Of a stretch of 64,000 nt of DNA, positions 16,627 through 25,877 are shown in pieces. Below the pieces are notes generated by a model. The model was not told the origin of the DNA and did no database searches. It worked only from the letters and a program-made list of their open reading frames with translations. Each line of letters starts with the position of its first letter. The first letter of the stretch is position 1. The translations under genes were made by a program, and so were the position numbers. Source of the stretch: Hymenobacter elongatus (GTDB taxonomy: Bacteria > Bacteroidota > Bacteroidia > Cytophagales > Hymenobacteraceae); the NCBI RefSeq assembly GCF_004745955.1, contig NZ_SRLD01000005.1:1-64000 (forward strand), given 5' to 3'.

Positions 16627-19254
16627 TTAGCCCCGCATCTGCAAGAGGCGCACAATCAAGCCCGTCCAGCCGGTTTGGTGGCTGGCTCCCAGCCCGTGAC
16701 CGTCGTCGCCGTGGAAGTATTCGTGAAAGAGCAGATTGTCTTTGAAGTGCGGGTCGGTTTGCAGCTTTTCGTTGTCGCCGAAAGCCGGGCGGCGGCCGTT
16801 TTCGTCGCGCAGCAGCAGCTTGGTGAGGCGGCCGGCCAGGGCCGCCGCCACTTCCTGTAGGTTCAGATACGTGCCCGAGCCGGTGGGATATTCTATCTTG
16901 AAGTTGTTGCCGTAGTAGAAATCAAACCGCTGCAACGATTCGATGATCAGGTAGTTGATGGGAAACCACAATGGGCCGCGCCAGTTCGAGTTGCCCCCAA
17001 ACATGCCCGACTCGGCCTCGCCGGGCACATATTGCACCGCAAAATCAGCCTCGTCGGTGCTGAACACATACGGGTGCTCGAGGTGGTAGCGCGACATGGC
17101 CCGGATGCCATATTCCGACAAAAACTCTGTTTCGTCGAGCATGCGGGTGAGCAGCTTTTTCAGGCGCGGACGGCGCAGCAGGCCCAGCAGGTGGCGCGCG
17201 CCCTTGCCCGGCTCTTCCCAGCGGCTCACCAGCTTCGCCAGGTGGGGCCGGTGTTCGAGCAGCCAGCGGGCCCGCGCCGTAAACTCGGGCATGGCATCCA
17301 ACAGATCCTGCTCCACTACTTCCACCGCAAACAACGGAATAAGCCCCACGATAGAACGCACCTTGAGCTTGGTCCGCACGCCATCGGGGGTATGCAGCAC
17401 GTCGTAATAAAAGCCGTCCTCATTGTCCCAGAGGTTGAATTCGCCGTCGCCGCCGTGGGTCATGGCATCGGCGATGTAGAGGAAGTGCTCGAAAAACTTG
17501 CCGGCCATTTCCTGGTACACCGAGTTCGTTTTAGCCAGCTCCAGGGCCATACGCATCATGTTCAGGGCAAACATGGCCATCCAGCTCGTGCCATCGCTCT
17601 GCTCGATGAAGCCGCCGGTGGGCAGCGGGGAGCTGCGGTCGAATACGCCGATATTGTCCAGGCCCAGAAAGCCGCCTTCGAAGATGTTCCGCTCACTTTT
17701 ATCCTTGCGGTTCACCCACCACGTGAAATTCAGCGCCAGCTTATGGAACACGGCTTCGAGGAAAGTGGCATCACCCTGGCCGCCGTGCAGCTTTTTGTCC
17801 ATCTGATACACGCGCCAGGTGGCCCAGGCGTGCACCGGCGGGTTCACGTCGTTCAGGTTCCACTCATAGGCCGGCAGTTGGCCGCTGGGGTGCATATACC
17901 AGTCTTTCGTGAGCAGGCGCAGCTGCTGCTTGGCAAATTCCGCATCGACCATCGCCAGCGGAATGCAGTGAAAAGCCAAGTCCCAGGCCGCGTACCACGG
18001 GTATTCCCACTTGTCGGGCATCGAGATAATGTCGGCGTTGTGGAGGTGGCGCCAGTTGCTGTTGCGGCCCTGAGCCCGCTGCTTGGGCGGCGTGAGCACC
18101 GCCGGGTCGCCGGCCAGCCACTGCGTCACGTCGTAATAGTAGTACTGCTTGCTCCACAGCATGCCGGCAAATGCCTGCCGCTGCACGTTGCGGGCGTCGG
18201 GGTCCGGGGGCAGGTTTTCCTGAACACAGTCGTAGAACTCGTCGGCCTCGCGCTTACGGGCCGCAAAAACCGCGTCGAAATCCCCAAAAGGCATGTCATG
18301 AGCCGCCTGGCTCAGGCGCAAGCGCACCGTTTCCGACTGGCCCGGCTGCAGCACCAGCGCGTGGCGGACCGCCACTTTGGTGCCTTGCTGCTCGCTGTTA
18401 ATGGCCGCCGCGTCGCCGTTCACCACGTAGTCGTTAATGCCATCCTTGAAGTGCCGCCCCCCGGCGGGCAGGTCGTAGAGGCGGGCACCGTTGGTGTCAT
18501 TCTCGCAGAACAGCAACTCCGCCGCCGGGTCGCAGTAGAGGTGATAGCGGCCCAGGGCGGTATGCTCGGCGGCCACGGCGCCGGGGCCGCTGGGGCGCAG
18601 CGTGGGGCGGGTGGCATCGTGGCCCCAGCTCCAGGTGTTGCGAAACCAGAGCTGGGGCAGCACCTGCACCGCCGCTTTTCTGGGGCCGCGGTTATGCACC
18701 GTTATCTGGATCAGCACATCATCGGGGCCCGCCTTGGCGTAGTCGATGAACACGTCGAAATAGCGGTTTTTGTCGAAAATGCCGGTATCGAGCAGCTCAT
18801 ACTCGGGCTGCTGACGCGTGCGGCGCGCGTTTTCCTTCACCAGCTTGCGGTACGGAAATGCCCGCTGCGGATACTTGTACAGCATGCGCATGTAGGAGTG
18901 CGTGGGCGTGCTGTCGAGGTAATAGTAGAGCTCCTTCACGTCTTCGCCGTGGTTGCCCTGCCCATTGGTGAGGCCGAAGAGGCGCTCTTTCAAAATCTCG
19001 TCCTGCCCGTTCCAGAGCGCCACGGCAAAGCACAGCCGCTGCTGGTCGTCGGAGATGCCGCCCAGGCCTTCCTCACCCCAGCGGTAGGCCTTGCTGCGGG
19101 CCATATCGTGGCTGATGTAGTCCCAGGCGCTACCATCGGGGCTGTAGTCTTCGCGCACGGTGCCCCACTGCCGCTCGGTGAGGTAGGGGCCAAATTTCTT
19201 CCAGGCAGCCGTATCGGCGTTGCTTTCAGCTAAGCGTAGTTGTTCCTGCGTCAT
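16627..19254 (-). CDS. GH63/MGH1-like glycoside hydrolase (glucosidase)
   Basis: An 875-residue soluble protein without signal peptide. The N-terminal half ([32 protein letters not shown]..., [20 protein letters not shown]) and the (alpha/alpha)6-barrel part ([59 protein letters not shown]) match the large bacterial GH63-like 'glucosidase' family. The WDLAFH and NWRGPLW blocks hold the conserved acidic and aromatic sugar-site residues. It probably trims alpha-glucosides in the cytosol. ATG 19254 ([11 protein letters not shown]) is preferred: the upstream extension to 19296 looks non-coding. Confidence 0.85.
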   Translation of the reverse strand: MTQEQLRLAESNADTAAWKKFGPYLTERQWGTVREDYSPDGSAWDYISHDMARSKAYRWGEEGLGGISDDQQRLCFAVALWNGQDEILKERLFGLTNGQGNHGEDVKELYYYLDSTPTHSYMRMLYKYPQRAFPYRKLVKENARRTRQQPEYELLDTGIFDKNRYFDVFIDYAKAGPDDVLIQITVHNRGPRKAAVQVLPQLWFRNTWSWGHDATRPTLRPSGPGAVAAEHTALGRYHLYCDPAAELLFCENDTNGARLYDLPAGGRHFKDGINDYVVNGDAAAINSEQQGTKVAVRHALVLQPGQSETVRLRLSQAAHDMPFGDFDAVFAARKREADEFYDCVQENLPPDPDARNVQRQAFAGMLWSKQYYYYDVTQWLAGDPAVLTPPKQRAQGRNSNWRHLHNADIISMPDKWEYPWYAAWDLAFHCIPLAMVDAEFAKQQLRLLTKDWYMHPSGQLPAYEWNLNDVNPPVHAWATWRVYQMDKKLHGGQGDATFLEAVFHKLALNFTWWVNRKDKSERNIFEGGFLGLDNIGVFDRSSPLPTGGFIEQSDGTSWMAMFALNMMRMALELAKTNSVYQEMAGKFFEHFLYIADAMTHGGDGEFNLWDNEDGFYYDVLHTPDGVRTKLKVRSIVGLIPLFAVEVVEQDLLDAMPEFTARARWLLEHRPHLAKLVSRWEEPGKGARHLLGLLRRPRLKKLLTRMLDETEFLSEYGIRAMSRYHLEHPYVFSTDEADFAVQYVPGEAESGMFGGNSNWRGPLWFPINYLIIESLQRFDFYYGNNFKIEYPTGSGTYLNLQEVAAALAGRLTKLLLRDENGRRPAFGDNEKLQTDPHFKDNLLFHEYFHGDDGHGLGASHQTGWTGLIVRLLQMRG

Positions 19255-19552
19255 AGGGAGGTTGCTCGTGGCCCCTGAATATACGGCCGCCCGCATATAA
19301 GCGGTCAGCCTTCAGAGCGTCGTGCCCCACTCGGGCGCGGCCACAGCCCAGATGGCTTCTCAGTAGAAGCATCCGGCTGGCCAAATGAAGTTCTGCCCTA
19401 CTGCTTTTTGGGGAGAAGGGTTGTTAAACAGAAGCCACGCTAGCCGTGGCAAGCTGCGGGCGGCTGTGCAAGCCGGTACCGCAACGCGGCTCCTGCCACG
19501 GGGGCTGTCAGACACAGGGCATCGGTAACGCAGCACTGCGGCCCTACAGCAG

Positions 19553-19582
19553 CGAAGCCGCTCCCGTGCGGGAGCGGCTTCG
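19553..19582 (-). terminator. Terminator of the S1/P1 nuclease gene
   Basis: CGAAGCCGCTCCCG pairs with CGGGAGCGGCTTCG just beyond the stop codon at 19605. The rest of 19255-19552 shows no gene. Confidence 0.65.
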
Positions 19583-19604
19583 GCAAACGAGGGTTCTGAA
19601 ATCT

Positions 19605-20390
19605 CTAGTTGAACGCGGCATTCAGGACGCCGGCCAGCCGGATACCAGCCTGCAGCAGGCGGTCTTCCACTGTGGGCAAATGGGCCGGCACGTACTTGTA
19701 GTCGAACTCCGCGCTTTTCTCGGTTTCGGCGTAGAGCTGCTGGCTGATGGTGTACGACTCGAAGAGCCACTTGGTGATGTCGTCCTTCTGCCACTGCTGC
19801 ACCTGCATCGGCGTGGGCTTGTCGAGTAGCACCGCCAGCTCGGAGTAGGTCATGCCTTCGTAGTCGAGCAAGCCGCTGTCCCAGAGGCTGTGCAGGTTCG
19901 TATCCTTGCCCTGGTACTTCACGGTAATGGCATTGCCGCCCTTGTCTTCGGCGCGGCTCACGTGCATGGGCTGGTGCACGTCGCCCACGATATGCGCCAC
20001 GAATTTGAGCGCCACCAGCTTTTGCTCCTTGGTCTTGCTGGGGTCTTTCAGGTCCTTTAGGTTCTGCGTCAGGGCCAGGTAGGCGTTGGGCTCCTGCAGG
20101 GCTTTTACCACCCCCGTATACTGCTCGAAAGGCAAGCCCAGCGCCGTGTTGATGAAGTGCCAGGGCGCGGTAGAGGCATACTCGGGCGAGTAGCGCACCT
20201 CGTCGGCCCAGGTCGTTATCAGCGGCAGCCGCTCGGTGCCCAGCATCAGGGCAATCTGGTCTTTGGCTTTTTTGGTCAGATGGTTTTCGGCAATCTTACC
20301 GATAACCCGGTGGCCCTGCACGCCCCAGGCCATGAGGCTAAAGGGCAACACACTCAGGCAAACCAGGGCAACACACTTCTTCAGCATCAT
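19605..20390 (-). CDS. S1/P1-family zinc-dependent nuclease
   Basis: About 261 residues. After the signal peptide (LVCLSVLPFSLMAWG) the mature chain begins W-G-x-x-G-H, and the N-terminal tryptophan plus histidine are zinc ligands in this family. Further ligands sit in TTWADEVR, TAPWHFIN, VAHIVGDVHQPMHV and NLHSLWDS. Such enzymes cut single-stranded DNA/RNA or remove 3' phosphates, in the periplasm or outside the cell, likely for nucleotide scavenging. Tandem ATGs at 20390 and 20387 are the sensible starts because they lead directly into the signal peptide. Confidence 0.92.
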   Translation of the reverse strand: MMLKKCVALVCLSVLPFSLMAWGVQGHRVIGKIAENHLTKKAKDQIALMLGTERLPLITTWADEVRYSPEYASTAPWHFINTALGLPFEQYTGVVKALQEPNAYLALTQNLKDLKDPSKTKEQKLVALKFVAHIVGDVHQPMHVSRAEDKGGNAITVKYQGKDTNLHSLWDSGLLDYEGMTYSELAVLLDKPTPMQVQQWQKDDITKWLFESYTISQQLYAETEKSAEFDYKYVPAHLPTVEDRLLQAGIRLAGVLNAAFN

Positions 20391-20594
20391 AAAAAAAGAA
20401 AAATAGGCGACACCGTCGCTTTGGCGGGAATTCGTTGGGAGGGCGAGCAAACCACAAAAGTAGCACGAAAGCCAGAACTCTGCCCAGCGTTGGCTCTACT
20501 CCTTTCCGGCTGCTACGCCCGGCAGTAGCCGGTTGGAAGTTTGCCGGCCGCTTCCTTTTTTTGCGGGGCGACTGTGCCCACCGGAAGCAGCCCG

Positions 20595-20652
20595 GCGGCC
20601 AATAACACCGACAGGCCTTTGCAGTTGCACGCCCTGCCGGTGTTATTGGCCG
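20595..20652. repeat. Hairpin in the acetyltransferase leader
   Basis: GCGGCCAATAACACCG and the complementary CGGTGTTATTGGCCGC form a strong stem about 36 bases upstream of the start at 20688. It may be a 5'-UTR structure or a terminator for read-through. Confidence 0.5.
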
Positions 20653-20687
20653 CAGCTAACATCTCTCTCCTACTTGATTTATTGCTC

Positions 20688-21329
20688 ATGACCGGCCCCA
20701 CTCCCAGCACGCTACACCCGCTACCGCACCATCACAAGCTGGTATTCCTCAAAAACAGCATCACGCGCCCCAACATCATCGTGGGCGACTACACCTATTA
20801 CGACGACTTTGAGGACCCGCTCAACTTCGAGCGCAACGTGCGCTACCACTTCGACTTCATCGGCGACAAACTTATTATCGGCAACTTTTGCGCCATTGCC
20901 TCCGGCGTGCAGTTCATTATGAACGGCGGCAACCACGAAACCGGCCCCCTATCCACGTTTCCCTTCGCCATCTTCGGCCACGGCTGGGAGAGCATTGTCG
21001 AGGGTGTGGACGTGCGCGAAAAGTATCCATCCAAAGGCGACACCATTATCGGCCACGATGTCTGGCTGGGGCACGCGGCCACCATTATGCCCGGCGTGCG
21101 CATCGGCAACGGGGCCATTGTTGCCACGCAGGCCCTGGTAACGGCCGACGTGCCCGACTACGCCATTGTAGGCGGCAATCCGGCCAAAGTGCTCCGCCAC
21201 CGCTTCGATGCCGCCACGGTAGCGCGCCTCAACCAGCTGGCCTGGTGGCACTGGGACGCCGAAAAAATCACCCGCAACCTGCGGCTCCTCAATGCCACCG
21301 ACCTCGACGCGCTGGAACGGTGCGAGTAG
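20688..21329 (+). CDS. CatB/Vat-type hexapeptide acetyltransferase
   Basis: A 213-residue left-handed beta-helix acetyltransferase. NIIVGDYTYYDDF, KLIIGNFCAIASGVQFIMNGGNH (catalytic His in GGNH), DTIIGHDVWLGHAATIMPGVRIGNGAIVATQALVTADVPDYAIVGGNPAK are the conserved coils and AcCoA-binding blocks of xenobiotic acetyltransferases (chloramphenicol CatB, streptogramin Vat). Family members in non-resistant soil bacteria may have other acceptors, so resistance should not be assumed. It acts as a trimer in the cytosol. The start at 20688 follows a leader hairpin. Confidence 0.88.
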   Translation: MTGPTPSTLHPLPHHHKLVFLKNSITRPNIIVGDYTYYDDFEDPLNFERNVRYHFDFIGDKLIIGNFCAIASGVQFIMNGGNHETGPLSTFPFAIFGHGWESIVEGVDVREKYPSKGDTIIGHDVWLGHAATIMPGVRIGNGAIVATQALVTADVPDYAIVGGNPAKVLRHRFDAATVARLNQLAWWHWDAEKITRNLRLLNATDLDALERCE

Positions 21330-21403
21330 CACAGCCGCCCCTACGCATCCCCACAGCACCCGACTGCCACCGCTATATAGCGCGGCCGGGCCGATTGCCA
21401 GGC

Positions 21404-24061
21404 CTATTTCACGGTGCCGGTTACCGACAGATAATAGAGCCCGCCCACGCTGGGCCCACCCAGAAATGTGGTGTAGTAGCGGTTCAGCGCGTTGGTAGCG
21501 CCCAGCTTGAAGCGCAGCTCCGGCCGGGCCACGGTGTAGCTCAGCTGCGCGTCGAGGCTGTGGTAGGCCGGCACCGTGCCGCTCACCAGAAACGTCTGGG
21601 AAAAGTAGCGCTGCTGCCAATGGTAGGCCAGGCCAGCACCCAGGTTGCGGTACACGTTTTCGTGGCCCAGGCTCAGGTTATACATCCAGCGCGGGGTATT
21701 GAAGCCGTCCTCCAGGCCGTCGCCCGACTCGGTGCGGTCCAGGCGGGCGTAGGTGGCATTGGCTCCGGCCAGCAGGCCGCCCGGCAAGTCGTAGCGCAGC
21801 CCCAGCGAGCCGCCGTAGTTGTAGACCTTGGTTTGCGCGTTGGTCCAGAGGCGGTAGCGGTTTTGGGTGGCGCGGGTGGTGAGGTAAATGGCAGCCGAAT
21901 CGGGATTGTTCGTTTTGGGTACGTACGCCTCCACCTGGGCAATAAAGTCGCGGTAGGCGTTGTAGTAGAAATCTACGTCGAGCACCAGCTGGCCCCCGGG
22001 CAGCAGCGCGGCTTTGTAGCCCAGCTCCAAGGACCTGATCTGCTCGGGCCGCAGGTAGGTATAAGGATTGCGCCGCAATAGGTTCTTATTCTGCTCAATA
22101 GCCTGGCTTTGCTTCTGGGCCGGCGTCATGGTTGTCGAGGTATTGGCATTCACGGCCGCCACCACGGCAGTGTTCAGTGCGTCGATGCTGCTGCGCAGGT
22201 AGCTATTCTCAAACACACCATCCGACATCACCCGCAGGCCCCCAATGCGCTTTACCTGGCCGCTATTCACGTTAGAAAACCCCTCGAACAAGCTCGGGAA
22301 CCGGTAGCCGCTCTGGTAGCTCACCCGAAAGCTCTGCCGCGGCGTCGCCGACAGCACAGCCGTGACGCGCGGATTAAATTTGACGGCGAAATAGTCGTTT
22401 TTATCGGTCCGCACCGTGGCCGTCAGGCGCAGCTTTTCGCCCAGCAGCCGCGCCCCGGCCTGCACGAACCCGCCGGTTTTGCCGTACGTCAGGCGGCTGT
22501 ACGGGTCCTGGTTTTTCCCGGGGTTGATAAAGTAATTTCCATCGGGCTGAATGATATAGGTGCGGTGGTCGGCTCCGGCGCGCAGGTCCAGGGCGGTGGG
22601 CAGCAAGCGCTGCCCGCCCGGCCGCAGCGCTTCGGCCAGGTTCACCTGGGCCTCGGCGTGCGCCAGGTCGGCGCGCACGCGCAGGGCCGCGCCCTGGTCC
22701 CAGTTGTTGATGTTCTGCAGCTCGCCCAGCTTCTGCCGAAATAGCGTAGTGCCGGGCTGGTAGCGGCCCGCATCGGCGAAGGTGCGGCCGACCCGATGAG
22801 CTTGCGCCACGCTCTGGCTGGCGGCAATGGCCTCGTCGTAGGCCTTGCCGTAGTCGTTGATCCAGACGGCGTCGGGCTTGTAGCTGCGGTCCAGGTTTTC
22901 GGCCATCGACCGTAGGTTGTAGCTTCTGCCAGTGTTTTCGCGGGTCAGGTACGCGCGGGCCTGCACGATGGGGCCGGTCAGCTGTAGGGCGTGCTGCTGC
23001 AACTCGTAGTCCTGAAGCTGAAAGCGGTTGGAACGCTGATACACGTTGTCGAGCACGGCCACGCGGTAGGTGTAGGCTAGCTCGGTGCGGGCGCTGGGCC
23101 GGTAGTGCACTGCCGCATCGGCCTTGATAGTTTGCAGGCGGTAGTCTACCACTTGCCGCTCCTCGTAGCCGGTGCGGGCCACCGAATAGGTTTTGCCGCT
23201 CCGCCGAAACGCAATGCGGTTCGACGACTCGTTGCCGTAGCTATTGACCGGGTCGCGGGCCGGGTTCTCGTCGCCAAACAGGCCCGTCGTCACGTTGCCG
23301 TTGGGGTTCAGCTCGCTCCGGTCGTCGGCCATCCAGTCGTAGCCGCGGGTATAAGTGCCGTTCACTTTAAACGCCAGCTGCGGCGTCAGCACGTTGGCAT
23401 AGCGCACGCTGGTTTCGGAGTAGGCCTGCGCGCCCACGTTGCGGTCATACACATGGTTGACGCCGGTTTTCTGCTGCACGCTCAGACCTTCCGATCCAAA
23501 CGGGTTGCGGGTGCTGAAATTGGCCAGCCCGTTGATGGCATTGAGCCCATACAGCGCCGCCGCCGTGCCGGGTACTATTTCCACGCCGGCAATATCCAAA
23601 TCACTCGGCCCCAGCGCGTTGCCAATCGGCCCGCCGATGTGGGGGGCCTGATTATCAATGCCATCCACGAGCTGCACGAAGCGCACGTTGGTGGTATTCG
23701 AAAATCCCCGGGCATTCAGCACCTTAAAGCCCAGGCTGGGCGTCAGCACCTGCATGCCCTTTACGCCGTCCAGCGCGTCGAAAAACGAGGGGGCGGGCGT
23801 CAGGCGCAGGGCGCGGGCGTTGAGCTTCTCCACCGTCACCGGCGACTGTAAGACACTCTCCTCCACCCGCGAGGCGGCCACTACCACTTCACTCAGCTGC
23901 ACCCGGCGCACGGTATCGGCCACGCCGGCCCGCTGGCCGCTGGCCGGCACGCGTTGCTGCGCGGCCAGATGCCCAACGGGCAGCAGGCTCAACGCAGATG
24001 AGGCAAGTAGCGTACTCATCTTGCCTAACGACGAGCGCACACGCGGCGTAGAAATAACCAT
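21404..24061 (-). CDS. TonB-dependent outer-membrane receptor, probably ModE-controlled
   Basis: 885 residues: signal peptide (LLASSALSLLPVGHLAAQ), plug domain (QLSEVVVAASRVEESVLQSPVTVEKLN, GVEIVPGTAAALYGLNAINGLANF) and a 22-strand-type barrel ending in an aromatic-rich C-terminus (GGLYYLSVTGTVK). It lacks the N-terminal carboxypeptidase-like domain common in Bacteroidota receptors. The 40-bp palindrome directly upstream (24072-24111) and the ModE-type regulator gene upstream and co-directional suggest molybdate, tungstate or a metal chelate as ligand. This is inference from context. ATG 24061 gives a basic N-region before the signal; ATG 24019 is an alternative. Confidence 0.88.
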   Translation of the reverse strand: MVISTPRVRSSLGKMSTLLASSALSLLPVGHLAAQQRVPASGQRAGVADTVRRVQLSEVVVAASRVEESVLQSPVTVEKLNARALRLTPAPSFFDALDGVKGMQVLTPSLGFKVLNARGFSNTTNVRFVQLVDGIDNQAPHIGGPIGNALGPSDLDIAGVEIVPGTAAALYGLNAINGLANFSTRNPFGSEGLSVQQKTGVNHVYDRNVGAQAYSETSVRYANVLTPQLAFKVNGTYTRGYDWMADDRSELNPNGNVTTGLFGDENPARDPVNSYGNESSNRIAFRRSGKTYSVARTGYEERQVVDYRLQTIKADAAVHYRPSARTELAYTYRVAVLDNVYQRSNRFQLQDYELQQHALQLTGPIVQARAYLTRENTGRSYNLRSMAENLDRSYKPDAVWINDYGKAYDEAIAASQSVAQAHRVGRTFADAGRYQPGTTLFRQKLGELQNINNWDQGAALRVRADLAHAEAQVNLAEALRPGGQRLLPTALDLRAGADHRTYIIQPDGNYFINPGKNQDPYSRLTYGKTGGFVQAGARLLGEKLRLTATVRTDKNDYFAVKFNPRVTAVLSATPRQSFRVSYQSGYRFPSLFEGFSNVNSGQVKRIGGLRVMSDGVFENSYLRSSIDALNTAVVAAVNANTSTTMTPAQKQSQAIEQNKNLLRRNPYTYLRPEQIRSLELGYKAALLPGGQLVLDVDFYYNAYRDFIAQVEAYVPKTNNPDSAAIYLTTRATQNRYRLWTNAQTKVYNYGGSLGLRYDLPGGLLAGANATYARLDRTESGDGLEDGFNTPRWMYNLSLGHENVYRNLGAGLAYHWQQRYFSQTFLVSGTVPAYHSLDAQLSYTVARPELRFKLGATNALNRYYTTFLGGPSVGGLYYLSVTGTVK

Positions 24062-24071
24062 GTAATGAGCA

Positions 24072-24111
24072 GCAGATATCGTTATATTTTCAGAAATATA
24101 ACGATATCTGC
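24072..24111. promoter_or_regulatory. ModE-like operator palindrome
   Basis: GCAGATATCGTTATATTT, loop TCAG, then the exact reverse complement: perfect 18-bp arms. The inner ATCGTTATAT / ATATAACGAT halves closely resemble the E. coli ModE box as I recall it (ATCGnTATATA, six bases, then its mirror). It lies 11 bases upstream of the receptor start and 17 bases past the regulator stop. Confidence 0.75.
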
Positions 24112-24127
24112 CTTTCCTGGTTCTCAG

Positions 24128-24487
24128 CTAGTGCAGCAGCCGGGCGGTTTCGGCGTCCAGAAACGCGCGGAATCGTGCCTGCAGGGCCTCAAACTCCTGC
24201 ATCATCTGCTGGCCCTCGGCCGTAACGACGGCCCCGCCGCCGCGCTTGCCCCCGGTTTGAGTGCTCACCAGCGGCTGGCGCGCCTGCTGGTTCATGGAGC
24301 TGACCAAATCCCAGGCCCGCTTGTACGACATCTCCATTTCCTGGGCAGCCTTCGAAATGGAGCCCAGCCGGTGAATTTTCTCCAGCAGCTCCAGCCGACC
24401 GATGCCCATAAACCGGTCGGTGGGGCCTTCCAGCCACAGGCGGCCATTCAGGCGAAAGGTCAGGTCGGAATGCAGCAGCTCTTTCAT
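24128..24487 (-). CDS. ModE N-terminal-domain transcriptional regulator
   Basis: A 119-residue winged-helix protein: FRLNGRLWLEGPTDRFMGIGRLELLEKIHRLGSISKAAQEMEMSYKRAWDLVSSMN is the typical LysR-like HTH of ModE, followed by QPLVSTQTGGKRGGGAVVTAEG, the wing. The C-terminal di-Mop (TOBE) molybdate-binding domain of E. coli ModE is absent, so it either senses metal otherwise or acts constitutively or with a partner. It is upstream of, and in line with, the TonB receptor; its probable operator lies in the 66-bp gap. Confidence 0.88.
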   Translation of the reverse strand: MKELLHSDLTFRLNGRLWLEGPTDRFMGIGRLELLEKIHRLGSISKAAQEMEMSYKRAWDLVSSMNQQARQPLVSTQTGGKRGGGAVVTAEGQQMMQEFEALQARFRAFLDAETARLLH

Positions 24488-24674
24488 GGCTGCAATCTTA
24501 GGGAAAAAGCCAGGTTGCTACCGCCGATGCAGGATGAGGCAGCGACTCCTCCCGTCACCACGTCCGCACCGTTTGGCCACTAGGGCACTGATACGATGAC
24601 CGGCAACCATGCAAACGCAACCAGAAGCGGCGTTGCGCTGAGCATATACCTGCGCTACCATACTGTCGGCCCGC

Positions 24675-25594
24675 TCACCCGACCATGAACGTGCGCATAC
24701 TTAACCCGCCGTAGCTCACTTCCTCGAAGGTGTGGGTAATGGGCTCGTCTTCTTCGGCGAGGCCCAGGCTGTAGAGCACCGGCAGATAGTGGTCGGTAGT
24801 GGGCACCGATAGCGGACCGCTGGGGCCGGCTTGCTGATATTTCACCAGACTGGCAAAGTCGCGCTGGTCGATCTTTGCTTTCACCCACTCGTCAAATTCC
24901 GTGGCCCAGTCGTAGGGCGTCGCGTCGCCCATCATCAGCTTCGGCATGCTCTGGCGCAGATTGTGCACAATGTGGCCGCTACCAACGATCAGCACGCCCC
25001 GCTCCCGCAGAAACCGCAGCTGCCGGGCCAGGTCGAAATGCTCCCGCATCGATTTGGCGACATCCAGGCTCAGCTGAAACACCGGAATATTCGCTTCAGG
25101 AAACAGGTGGTGCAGTACCGTCCAGGTGCTGTGGTCGAGGGCCCCCGTGCACCTCGGCCACGTGCTCGATGATGGAGCGGGCCAACGCAGGTGCGCCCGG
25201 TGCCGGATACTGCACGGCAAGCAGCTCCCGCGGAAAGCCGCCAAAGTCGTGGATGGTTTCGGGCTGGGCGTTGAGGCCGGCAAAAGTACCCCGCGTGAGC
25301 CAGTGCGCTGATACCACCAGAATGGCGTGAGGCTGCCGGAGCCGGTGCCCCAGCTGCCTGAGGTGGCGAGTGAAGGCATTAGACTTGTTCCTGAATAAAG
25401 CGAAACACAAAAAGGCTGTCATGCTGAGCTTGTCGAAGCATCTCTACCGCAGTGGTACTTAGCATTGCGGTAGAGATGCTTCGACAAGCTCAGCATGACA
25501 GCCGAATGTTAGCATCGGTTCCTAATTCAGGAACAAGTCTATTGTCTTCCAGCGCGTTCATCGGGGAGCCGTGGCCCACGAAAAGCACCGGCAT
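24675..25594 (-). pseudogene. Extradiol dioxygenase (YgiD/DODA type), interrupted by a MITE and frameshifted
   Basis: The 5' end (ATG 25594) encodes MPVLFVGHGSPMNALEDN, after which the 160-bp element at 25381-25540 breaks the frame. The protein resumes with NAFTRHLRQLGHRLRQPHAILVVSAHW, then a second break in the C5 run (25142-25146): removing one base gives VHGALDHSTW, and the rest (PVFQLSLDVAKS, GVLIVGSGHIVHN, PTTDHYLPVLYSLG) is intact to the TGA at 24675. Functional family members are zinc/iron ring-opening dioxygenases with the histidines seen in GHGSP, SAHW and GSGHIVHN. The insertion certainly inactivates it; the homopolymer shift could be a sequencing error. Confidence 0.88.
25381..25540. 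mobile_element. 160-bp MITE with 16-bp terminal inverted repeats
   Basis: The ends AGACTTGTTCCTGAAT (25381-25396) and ATTCAGGAACAAGTCT (25525-25540) are perfect inverted repeats. The 3-bp ATT at 25378-25380 is repeated at 25541-25543, a target duplication. Removing element plus one ATT restores the dioxygenase reading frame (EDN-AFT). Inside is a 38-bp-arm hairpin built on TGCTGAGCTTGTCGAAGCAT. No coding capacity. Confidence 0.9.
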
Positions 25595-25778
25595 CTTCTC
25601 TGTTTTGGAGAAGGCGGTTGCGGTTTTATGAATATCGTGCAGGTTCATACTACGAGCAAAGTGCTAAACGACCAACGTGTACCAGATGCTGGTTGAGTGG
25701 TTTGGCCGGTATCTGGGCTGCAACACAAAAGCCAGCTTTCGTGCTTCCCGCCGAGTCTAAAGAACAAAGCTACTCCCA

Positions 25779-25877
25779 AACGTTATTTAGACTTATTCTA
25801 AAAAAATCAAGTTTTATTTGGACAGAGTCTAAACAAGACACACTTTTGCCTTAAGTTTAATCATTCTAAATAACGTT
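25779..25877 (+). promoter_or_regulatory. Probable iron-responsive operator region
   Basis: AACGTTATTTAGA (25779-25791) and TCTAAATAACGTT (25865-25877) are perfect inverted repeats around the promoter. TTTAGACTTATTCTAAA (25786-25802) is a second dyad, and AGTCTAAA half-sites recur at 25826. The setting before a siderophore receptor suggests Fur- or DtxR-type control; the binding protein is inferred. Confidence 0.55.

Noticed and set aside
17032-19233. 733-codon open frame opposite the GH63-like gene
   Set aside because: It is the antisense shadow of a GC-rich gene with clear domains; its translation has no recognisable domain and a biased composition. The same holds for the long antisense frames at 37631-39598 and 33825-35264.
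20688-21329. Naming the hexapeptide acetyltransferase a chloramphenicol or streptogramin resistance gene
   Set aside because: The fold is clear but substrate-specific residues cannot be judged by eye, and no resistance context is present.
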